From assembly GCA_014379165.1 (NCBI GenBank), contig JACMMG010000026.1, forward strand, positions 1 to 12,010: a stretch of 12,010 bases of DNA. Reading direction: 5' to 3'. Below are positions 1 to 5,176 of this stretch, piece by piece. A model generated the notes under the pieces. The model was not told the origin of the DNA and searched no databases. It saw only the letters and a program-made list of their open reading frames with translations. The first letter of the stretch is position 1; every line of letters starts with the position of its first letter. A program made the translations under genes and the position numbers. This DNA is from Candidatus Parcubacteria bacterium. GTDB lineage: Bacteria; Patescibacteriota; Minisyncoccia; Phycocordibacterales; SBAW01.

Positions 1-468
1 GGCTGTCACTGATGCAGCGGTTGCCAGATATCCCGCAAGGGACCCAAGTGCCGTTTTTGCATAACTATTGATATTTTGCGCGAACGTTCCGAGAAGATCA
101 GGGGCGTTTGGTACATAGCGGTTAAGCAAATTTTGCGCGGACTGCAGCATCTCTTGAAGATATGCTCCCGCGCTTCCCTCATGGAAGGCCGCATATACAC
201 CTATCGCCTCGCGGCTGAGCAAGGTCAGAAGGATCGCAAGAGGTATGAGAACACCGACGATTGCCACCAAGATGGTAAGCAGCGCGGCAATACTGCGATA
301 GTTGCCGAGGCTTCGGCTAAACCGCATATATAAAGGGTGAAGTGCTACTGCAAACACGATCGCAAGGAAAAGCGGCACCCAAAAGGGACTGATAACAAAA
401 CCTCCAAGGATAAGACAAAGTACAACGAGGACGAGTAGAAAGCGTCCTTGCAAGCTCTCGGGGTTCAT
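1..468 (-). CDS. AI-2E family transporter-like membrane protein (partial, N-terminal 156 aa)
   Basis: This open frame runs off the left edge of the window, so only the first 156 residues are present. It begins MNPESLQGRF and is strongly hydrophobic. Likely membrane segments are about residues 9-26 and 28-45, with a third at 60-84, followed by an amphipathic stretch (about 88-150) that would face outward. A hydrophobic hairpin containing SPFWVPLFLAIVFAVALHPLY is typical of the N-terminus of the AI-2E/PerM-like family (PF01594). Family members are polytopic permeases of about 350 residues; some are linked to autoinducer export or Na+/H+ antiport, but substrates are mostly unknown. The start is the ATG at 468; the upstream frame meets a stop before any other ATG. 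A promoter-like sequence ends 6 nt before it. It is separated from the MacB-like operon by 232 nt and is probably its own transcription unit. The family call rests on hydropathy and the N-terminal pattern only. Confidence 0.72.
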   Translation of the reverse strand, partial: MNPESLQGRFLLVLVVLCLILGGFVISPFWVPLFLAIVFAVALHPLYMRFSRSLGNYRSIAALLTILVAIVGVLIPLAILLTLLSREAIGVYAAFHEGSAGAYLQEMLQSAQNLLNRYVPNAPDLLGTFAQNINSYAKTALGSLAGYLATAASVTA

Positions 469-474
469 GCCTTT

Positions 475-502
475 ACTATAAGCATGATTCTTGATTAATC
501 AA
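475..502 (-). promoter_or_regulatory. Candidate promoter for the AI-2E-like gene
   Basis: Read on the minus strand there is TTGATT (502-497) as -35, a 16-nt spacer, and TATAGT (480-475) as -10, 5 of 6 to consensus. The ATG follows after only 6 nt (AAAGGC), so transcription would begin at or next to the start codon and give a leaderless mRNA. The -35 lies in a perfect 12-bp palindrome, TTGATTAATCAA (491-502), that could be an operator. No experimental support. Confidence 0.45.
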
Positions 503-540
503 ATGTAAGCCCATAATTCATTGCTGTATTATTTTACTGA

Positions 541-690
541 GAGACTTGAGCTAGAACCGTGGTCGGCCAAGCCCTGCAAGGCAGGTTAGCTCTATTTTAC
601 ACGACCCTCTGGACGCGACTGGAGCACATCAGTAATTTATAAAAGTAGCGCAGAAACGAGATGCAAATGCGTCACACCCTAGGTGTTTTT
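541..690 (+). ncRNA. Candidate structured RNA in the gap between the permease and AI-2E genes (tentative)
   Basis: The 232-nt gap 469-700 has no convincing gene. On the plus strand it holds a series of inverted repeats: GAGCTA (548-553) plus ACC (556-558) pairing with GGTTAGCTC (584-592); CTCTGG/CTGGAG (607-612/619-624, two G-U pairs); GATGC/GCGTC (659-663/668-672, one G-U); and ACACC/GGTGT (674-678/682-686) followed by a run of T to 690, a weak terminator shape. A -10-like TATTAT sits at 527-532 without a good -35. The 13-nt CCTGCAAGGCAGG at 573-585 resembles a shortened form of the palindrome in pyrG. I do not recognise a known RNA family; it may simply be degenerate intergenic DNA. Confidence 0.2.
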
Positions 691-700
691 GGATAATCTT

Positions 701-1930
701 TCATTCGTACCTTAGGGCCTCAATCGGATTGAGCTTGGAGGCCTTTTTTGCAGGATAGTAGCCGAACCCGACGCCGATAAGAGCCGACACTCCAAATGCG
801 AGTGCCACCGAAAAGAAACTCACGCTCGTTGTGAGCACTCCCGAAAGAGTCACTAGTAAAGACACCCCGATCCCAAGCACTATCCCAATAATTCCGCCTA
901 TGCTGGTAATAATCACTGATTCTAAAAGAAACTGATTACTAATATCGCTTCGCTCGGCACCAATCGCTTTTCTAAGTCCGATTTCGCGGGTGCGCTCGCG
1001 CACGGTTGTCAGCATCATGTTCATGATGCCTATGCCGCCGACAAGAAGCGAAATCCCCGCCACAGAGCCGAGGAGAAGTGTGAAAATGCTGGTTATGCTC
1101 GAAGCAGCGCTTGAAATATCAGCAAGGTTGAGAATGTTAAAATCAGCAAGATCAGGATCCAAGTCTTTTATGTTATGACGATCGAGTAGAAGATCGGATA
1201 TTCCCTCCTCCACAGCTTCTAAGTCTTCTGTGCGCAAAGTCGTCACCGTAATACCCGAGACGGAGTCGCCACCGGAGAGATACTGCATCGCAGTCGAAAG
1301 CGGCACGATGACCATGTCGTCAGGATTGGAGAATCCCGATCCTCCCTTCGACTTCGTTACCCCCGTCACGGTGTAGGTATTGGAATTGATCTTCACTTTT
1401 TTTCCAACCGGATTGCTATTGTTACCAAACAGATCATCACGCACCGTTGGGCCCAAGACTGCCACCTTGCCGAAGTTCCTTGCCTGAGCATCCGTAATAA
1501 ATACGCCTATTTCCATTTCGAGCGCCTTGATGTCCTTGTAGGCCGGAACAGTGCCGGTTACGGTCGTGTTGGTATTCTTCGATCCCGCCACGACTTGGAA
1601 TCGTCCGCTTGATTCCGGCGCCACTTTATCAATAAGGGGGACTTTTTGTTCTATCGCCTCCGCATCATCAAGGGTCAGGCTCTTTCCGCTACCGCTGCCG
1701 CTTGAGACGCCGCCCGGCTGGTTTCCCCCGCCGCCCGGCGTCACCGTAAGCACATTTGACCCGAGCGAGTTTATGCTCGACTGAATCGAATTCTGTGCTC
1801 CTTGTCCTATAGAGAGCATGATAATGACCGAGGCAATGCCGATAACGATACCAAGCACCGTAAGAGTAGTGCGAGTCTTGTTCGCCGTAAGCGCTGCATA
1901 GGTTTCGTGTAATAAATCTCTAAATTGCAT
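701..1930 (-). CDS. MacB-like ABC transporter permease (MacB_PCD + FtsX domains)
   Basis: This is the membrane subunit of a type VII (MacB-like) ABC exporter, a family that moves peptides, lipoproteins or drugs by coupling ATP hydrolysis to mechanical motion across the membrane. Starting from the ATG at 1930 it has 409 residues. TM1 is about residues 20-43, followed by a large extracytoplasmic MacB_PCD-type domain (about 44-275) with a Gly/Ser/Pro-rich stretch near residues 65-83. Three C-terminal helices follow (about 279-308, 335-362, 370-390). The coupling region VRERTREIGLRKAIGA (about 310-325) and the terminal NPIEALRYE are hallmarks of the family. The ATPase is a separate gene upstream, ending 13 nt before this start. 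A TTG at 1957 would give nine more residues and overlap the ATPase; I prefer the ATG because MQFRDLL is where homologues usually begin. Substrate is unknown. Confidence 0.9.
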   Translation of the reverse strand: MQFRDLLHETYAALTANKTRTTLTVLGIVIGIASVIIMLSIGQGAQNSIQSSINSLGSNVLTVTPGGGGNQPGGVSSGSGSGKSLTLDDAEAIEQKVPLIDKVAPESSGRFQVVAGSKNTNTTVTGTVPAYKDIKALEMEIGVFITDAQARNFGKVAVLGPTVRDDLFGNNSNPVGKKVKINSNTYTVTGVTKSKGGSGFSNPDDMVIVPLSTAMQYLSGGDSVSGITVTTLRTEDLEAVEEGISDLLLDRHNIKDLDPDLADFNILNLADISSAASSITSIFTLLLGSVAGISLLVGGIGIMNMMLTTVRERTREIGLRKAIGAERSDISNQFLLESVIITSIGGIIGIVLGIGVSLLVTLSGVLTTSVSFFSVALAFGVSALIGVGFGYYPAKKASKLNPIEALRYE

Positions 1931-1943
1931 ATTGTTTGTAATG

Positions 1944-2624
1944 TTACTTTTCGGCAATTAGGCCGTCGCGTATGAAGATCGTCCTTTGGGCATATGCTGC
2001 AATATCATGCTCATGAGTGATGAGTATTATAGTCCGTCCCTCTTTCTGATTTAGATCCTGGAGTGTTTTGAGTACGATATCGCTCGTTTTACTGTCGAGA
2101 TTTCCCGTCGGCTCATCCGCGAGGATGAGGACGGGGTCGTTTACAAGCGCGCGAGCAATGGCAACGCGCTGAATTTGTCCCCCAGATAGATGATTGGAGA
2201 GGTTTTCCCACCTGTCTTCCGGGAATCCTGCGGAGTTAAGCGCCTGTTTTGTCTTGTCCTCTCGCTCTTTATTAGAAAGACGATTCTTTTTGTTGTATAT
2301 CAATGGCATCATCACATTGCGGAGCACTGTGGTGCGCGGAAGCAGGTTGAATGACTGGAAGACGAAACCGATTTTTTGGGCGCGGATGCGAGCCTGCTCG
2401 TCGTCGGAGAGCGTCGAGACATCTTTTCCATCGAGCGTATATGTTCCACTCGTAGGAATATCCAAAAGTCCGAGAATATTCATGATCGTTGATTTTCCTG
2501 AACCGGAAGGGCCCATGATAGCCACGAACTCTCCCTCTTTTATTTCAAAAGAGATGCCGTGCAAGACGCTCGTCACTACGCCATCTGTCACATAATCCTT
2601 TTTTATGTTGCTTAGCTTTATCAT
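1944..2624 (-). CDS. MacB/LolD-type ABC transporter ATP-binding protein
   Basis: This is the cytoplasmic nucleotide-binding subunit that powers the neighbouring MacB-like permease. All ABC ATPase motifs are intact in its 226 residues: Walker A GPSGSGKST (38-46), Q-loop glutamine in FVFQSF (89), signature LSGGQ (145-149), Walker B LILADEP with catalytic Glu170, the D-loop NLD, and the switch His203 in ITHE. The ADEPTGNLD string and overall size match the LolD/MacB/FtsE subfamily. The gene starts at the ATG 2624, 8 nt after the adaptor stop codon, and its stop lies 13 nt before the preferred permease start, so the three are surely one transcript. It resembles the FtsE in the same window (8940-9620) but is paired with a different permease. 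Function as an ABC ATPase is certain; the transported substrate is not. Confidence 0.95.
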   Translation of the reverse strand: MIKLSNIKKDYVTDGVVTSVLHGISFEIKEGEFVAIMGPSGSGKSTIMNILGLLDIPTSGTYTLDGKDVSTLSDDEQARIRAQKIGFVFQSFNLLPRTTVLRNVMMPLIYNKKNRLSNKEREDKTKQALNSAGFPEDRWENLSNHLSGGQIQRVAIARALVNDPVLILADEPTGNLDSKTSDIVLKTLQDLNQKEGRTIILITHEHDIAAYAQRTIFIRDGLIAEK

Positions 2625-2632
2625 GAGTTCTA

Positions 2633-4264
2633 TTACCCCGGCGGCGCGAATAACCCGCCGCTTTCGGGCGCCGCATCCTCAATCTGGCGCACGACCACTT
2701 CCTGCCCCTCTTTTAGCCCAGATATAATCTCGGTGTCGGTATCATTTGAGTCGCCGAGTATGACCTCTACTTTATCGTTGACCCCGGTAGAAAGATTTCT
2801 TACTTCCACGTAGTCATGCCTGTTTTCGTTCCTAATAGAGCCATTCGGGACAAGCAATACGTTCTCTTTTTCAGATGTAATAATATTCGCCGTTACGCCC
2901 ATACCGGGCCGGATACGCCCGTCATTTTCATCGAGAACGATCTTCACCTTAAAGCTAACAACATTTGAGGTCTCGATGCCTACCGAATCAATTTCACTTA
3001 CCACTCCGGCAAGGACAAGGTCCGGAATAGCGTCAAAGGTCAATTCCGCCTTCTGCCCGATGGCTATATTAATAACATCAACCTCGTTTAGGGTTATCTC
3101 TGCAATATTCTTATCGGTAGAGAGCGTAGCGACTGTCGTATTATTCGGCATCCAATCGTATGGCAGAGCCTCTATTGACCCAATGGTGCCGGCAAAGGGT
3201 GCGATTATAGTGTACTTCGCAAGTTCCGTCTGCGCTTCCGCGACAGATTGCCGCTTGTCTTGGACATCGAGCTCCTGCGTCCGTATGTCCAAGTCATTCG
3301 ACCCGCTTTCAATATCCTCAAGATCAAGACGCGACTCCTCAATGGCCTGCTTGGCAGCCGTCAGATCTTTCTGAACAGCAGTAATAGCCTTCGCGGTCGC
3401 ATTAATATCGTCAGTAAGCGCAGCAACTGCGTCCCATGCTTCATCGGCTTGCTCAACTTCGTACTTGTCGCGCTCGCGTATGTATGCAACTGCATCGTGA
3501 GCATCTTTTGCCGCCTGCACTGTAAGCCGAACGACATCCTCGGTCTCATCAAGTACAACTTCTACAGTATCGCGAGAGCTATTCTCATCAAGAAGTCGAT
3601 TATTTTTTACAGCATCTTTGTGCGCATTTTCAGCCGCCCAGTAGCTTTCCTCAGCTCGGTCAATATATGTCCTTGACTGCGAACTGTATTCAAAAGAATT
3701 ATCCTGCCAATTAAGATACCCGCCCCCGCTTAGCAGTGTGTCAATCTCGCTAAGTGTATTTTCTACATCAGTATATGTGCTCGTAAGAGTACTCTGAACC
3801 AAGGTATAGGCGTCCTCCAGAGTTGTCTGAGCCTCCTCGAGCGTGTTCTCTGTCTTTTCTTCTTTTAGAACGGAGGCGGCTCGCGCTTTCTCGAGCGCAA
3901 GTTGCGACTTTTGGAGGTTGAGGTTCGCTCGTTGGAGCGACTGCCATGCTTGGGTGCCGTCGATGCGTACGAGCGCCTGTCCTTTTTTCACTTCCCCGCC
4001 AGACGCGACCATCACCTCGGTTATCTTGCCTGATACGGTCGACTTGAGACGTACCTGCGACTCAGTGCTTACCGATCCCGACCCCTCAACGCTTGTCTTG
4101 AGAGTTGCCGCTTGCACAGTTATATATTCAAATTGCGCAGGCGCGCTTGGCCGGAATATGAAGAATGCCGCGACAGCCAAAACAAGCAGACCTCCGATGG
4201 TCCAGAATGTATGGCGCAGCGCAAACTCTTTTATCCACTTCAGGATGTTTAGTAATGCGGTCAT
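2633..4264 (-). CDS. MacA/HlyD-like membrane fusion (adaptor) protein with long helical domain
   Basis: This is the extracytoplasmic adaptor of the exporter, a 543-residue protein anchored by one N-terminal membrane helix (about 19-37). The first biotinyl-lipoyl half lies at about 70-103 (VSGKITEVMVASGGEVKKGQ) and the second at about 350-384 (IIAPFAGTIGSI), with a beta-barrel and membrane-proximal region after it (RPGMGVTANI, LVPNGSIRN). Between the lipoyl halves is a helical, acidic, coiled-coil-rich insert of roughly 245 residues, far longer than the hairpin of typical MacA proteins, which total about 370-400 residues. The tail ends in GGLFAPPG. The ATG start overlaps the marR stop as ATGA, implying translational coupling. 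In Gram-negatives such adaptors reach TolC; no outer-membrane partner is visible here and CPR cells are generally thought to lack an outer membrane, so the long insert may span the wall or bind substrate. That last point is inference. Confidence 0.9.
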   Translation of the reverse strand: MTALLNILKWIKEFALRHTFWTIGGLLVLAVAAFFIFRPSAPAQFEYITVQAATLKTSVEGSGSVSTESQVRLKSTVSGKITEVMVASGGEVKKGQALVRIDGTQAWQSLQRANLNLQKSQLALEKARAASVLKEEKTENTLEEAQTTLEDAYTLVQSTLTSTYTDVENTLSEIDTLLSGGGYLNWQDNSFEYSSQSRTYIDRAEESYWAAENAHKDAVKNNRLLDENSSRDTVEVVLDETEDVVRLTVQAAKDAHDAVAYIRERDKYEVEQADEAWDAVAALTDDINATAKAITAVQKDLTAAKQAIEESRLDLEDIESGSNDLDIRTQELDVQDKRQSVAEAQTELAKYTIIAPFAGTIGSIEALPYDWMPNNTTVATLSTDKNIAEITLNEVDVINIAIGQKAELTFDAIPDLVLAGVVSEIDSVGIETSNVVSFKVKIVLDENDGRIRPGMGVTANIITSEKENVLLVPNGSIRNENRHDYVEVRNLSTGVNDKVEVILGDSNDTDTEIISGLKEGQEVVVRQIEDAAPESGGLFAPPG

Positions 4265-4704
4265 ATAAATTTCTTTTTAAATCCCTCGATTGCCTTCGCA
4301 TGAAGAAGGATGAATTGATCGAACTCCTCATCAGTCAGCGCACCAAATAATTCTAGAAAATGGAGGGCGGCCTGCTCTTTAGCCTGCTTGACCTGCTTCT
4401 TGGTTTTGCCAGATAGAGTGACCGTCATCCTTCGGCGGTCATGAGCATCCTCAGTTCGCAGGGCATATCCGTTTGCGACCAAACCGTCAACAAGCTGCGT
4501 CGCCGCACTTGACGTTATACCGAGCATGTCTGCAACCTCCTTGATGCTGCTACCATCCCGTTCCCCAAGCACCATAAGCGCCCCCCACTGAGAGGGAGTA
4601 ATACGGGGAAACATCTTAAAGCCAGGCGGGTTGAACTTAACGGCGCGCTGAAGCGACTCGAAACTCTTCATAAAACCTTCTATTTTTTGTTTACGGTTGG
4701 TCAT
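4261..4704 (-). CDS. MarR family transcriptional regulator
   Basis: This is a 147-residue winged-helix regulator, the usual MarR length. The helix-turn-helix covers about residues 53-78 (SIKEVADMLGITSSAATQLVDGL), followed by the wing with the family motif in RTEDAHDRRRMTVTLS (about 83-98; D-x-R core). Flanking N- and C-terminal helices would form the dimer interface. MarR proteins are usually repressors that leave DNA when they bind a small ligand or are oxidised. It is the first gene of a four-gene operon with a MacAB-like exporter, the usual arrangement for local control of an efflux system, and its stop overlaps the adaptor start by 4 nt (ATGA). Its own upstream region carries a promoter with inverted repeats around the -10, pointing to autoregulation. 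No cysteine is visible, which makes a thiol-based oxidation switch unlikely. The ligand cannot be told from sequence. Confidence 0.93.
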   Translation of the reverse strand: MTNRKQKIEGFMKSFESLQRAVKFNPPGFKMFPRITPSQWGALMVLGERDGSSIKEVADMLGITSSAATQLVDGLVANGYALRTEDAHDRRRMTVTLSGKTKKQVKQAKEQAALHFLELFGALTDEEFDQFILLHAKAIEGFKKKFI

Positions 4705-4710
4705 ATTGAG

Positions 4711-4738
4711 TAAGATACTAAATATATAAGCATCTTAT
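4711..4738. promoter_or_regulatory. Candidate MarR operator overlapping the promoter
   Basis: Two overlapping inverted repeats sit over the -10 of the marR promoter: ATAAG-cat-CTTAT (4726-4738), and a wider pair TAAGAT (4711-4716) with ATCTTA (4732-4737). AT-rich palindromes covering the promoter are typical MarR-family binding sites, so self-repression is a reasonable inference. No binding data. Confidence 0.4.
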
Positions 4739-4748
4739 CAAATAGCAA
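4721..4748 (-). promoter_or_regulatory. Candidate promoter of the marR-exporter operon
   Basis: On the minus strand TTGCTA (4748-4743) can act as -35 and TATATT (4726-4721) as -10, with a 16-nt spacer. The ATG is 16 nt beyond the -10, leaving a 5' leader of only about ten bases. No clear Shine-Dalgarno is present. This is the only good promoter-like sequence between tRNA-Gln and marR. Confidence 0.5.
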
Positions 4749-4794
4749 ATATACTGTCAAGCAGCCAAACTACTGGCCCGTGCATTAAAGAGTG

Positions 4795-4818
4795 CCGCTC
4801 CCTTTACAAAGGGAGCGG
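4795..4818. repeat. Perfect 11-bp inverted repeat (very stable hairpin)
   Basis: CCGCTCCCTTT (4795-4805) and AAAGGGAGCGG (4808-4818) are exact complements separated by two bases. This would be a very stable hairpin in RNA from either strand. There is no T-run after it on either strand; read on the minus strand, TTTTT precedes it, so it is not a canonical terminator. It sits upstream of the marR promoter and could end or protect RNA coming from the tRNA-Gln side, or be a protein-binding site. Confidence 0.6.
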
Positions 4819-4839
4819 AAAAACACCCATTGTTTGGTG
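4819..4839 (-). terminator. Weak terminator-like hairpin downstream of the tRNA-Gln region
   Basis: On the minus strand CACC (4839-4836) can pair with GGTG (4827-4824) around an 8-nt loop and is followed by TTTTT (4823-4819), which leads straight into the strong hairpin at 4795-4818. With only four base pairs the stem is marginal. It is the only stem-plus-T-run I see between tRNA-Gln and marR. Confidence 0.25.
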
Positions 4840-4890
4840 ATTTTCCTTCTACGCGCCGCTCTCAGCCGGTATGCCATTTCGGGATGGAGA

Positions 4891-4926
4891 AGCTATGCGT
4901 GTCAGTCACCTGACTTAGCATAAGCT
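4891..4926. repeat. Imperfect hairpin next to the tRNA-Gln-related element
   Basis: AGCTATGC (4891-4898) pairs with GCAT-AGCT (4918-4926, one A bulged), and inside it GTCAG (4901-4905) pairs with CTGAC (4910-4914) around a TCAC loop. This gives a 13-bp hairpin with a small internal loop that abuts the element at 4926-5052. It may be part of the same structured RNA. Confidence 0.5.
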
Positions 4927-5052
4927 GGCTGCCAGACTTGGAACCTCACTGCTCGGCTGGGTGGCCTGCGCTTGCAAACCCCTCGGTTTACATATTCCGC
5001 CACGGGGAACTCCCGTTCCCCGACCCCTTCCCGGTTCGAATCCAAGTCGGCA
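4926..5052 (-). ncRNA. Structured tRNA-Gln-related element with inverted terminal repeats
   Basis: No credible gene lies here. On the minus strand the element begins TGCCGACTTGG (5052-5042) and its far end CCAAGTC-T-GGCA (4941-4930) is the complement with one bulged base; AACC/GGTT pairs extend the stem. Inside are hairpin GGGGAAC/GTTCCCC (5004-5021) and stem GTGGC/GCCAC (4961-4965 with 4999-5003), which encloses GTAAACC/GGTTTGC (4974-4991). The last contains a G-U pair that exists only in minus-strand RNA. The 3' end reads TCTGGCA-G-CCA, matching the acceptor of the adjacent tRNA-Gln plus CCA. I could not fold it as a functional tRNA: there is no acceptable anticodon arm or T-arm. It may be a pseudo-tRNA, an integration scar, or an unrecognised RNA. 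Confidence 0.4.
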
Positions 5053-5072
5053 CTTCATTACTTCGTATTCAG

Positions 5073-5143
5073 CTGCCAGACTTGGATTCGAACCAAGATA
5101 CCCTGCTCCAGAGGCAGGAGTCCTACCATTAGACGATCTGGCA
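5073..5143 (-). tRNA. tRNA-Gln (anticodon CUG)
   Basis: The minus strand folds as a complete 71-nt cloverleaf. The acceptor is TGCCAGA/TCTGGCA with discriminator G; the D-arm is GTCT...GGAC. The anticodon stem is CCTGC/GCAGG with loop CTCTGGA, giving anticodon CTG for the CAG codon. The T-arm is CTTGG-TTCGAAT-CCAAG. A weak U1-A72 first pair and G73 are known glutamine identity features. The CCA end is not encoded (CTG follows), so it must be added by the CCA enzyme. It begins 33 nt after guaB and may share its transcript. Its T-arm and acceptor 3' strand are exactly complementary to a sequence 21 nt downstream. Confidence 0.95.
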
Positions 5144-5176
5144 ATAGGCAAAAGATACCTGAAAAAAGGAGAAACC

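Noticed and set aside
1931..1957. TTG start for the MacB-like permease (nine extra residues)
   Set aside because: It overlaps the ATPase gene, has no ribosome site and adds a polar stretch not expected in the family; the ATG at 1930 is a more natural start.
3248..3676. Plus-strand 142-aa open frame
   Set aside because: It is antisense to the adaptor gene's coiled-coil region, with no start signals or domain; a shadow frame.
4953..4975. T-box riboswitch on the plus strand
   Set aside because: GGGTGGCCTGCGC partly resembles the T-box core, but the match fails after GGGTGG and no plus-strand gene lies downstream to be regulated.
4926..5052. tmRNA (ssrA)
   Set aside because: The minus strand has a GGATTCGAACCGGG stretch reminiscent of the tmRNA 5' domain. 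However, the element is only about 125 nt, has no proper T-arm and no tag reading frame ending in the usual alanines.
4915..5151. Minus-strand 78-aa open frame
   Set aside because: It reads straight through tRNA-Gln and the tRNA-related element and has no recognisable domain; it is an accidental frame across RNA genes.
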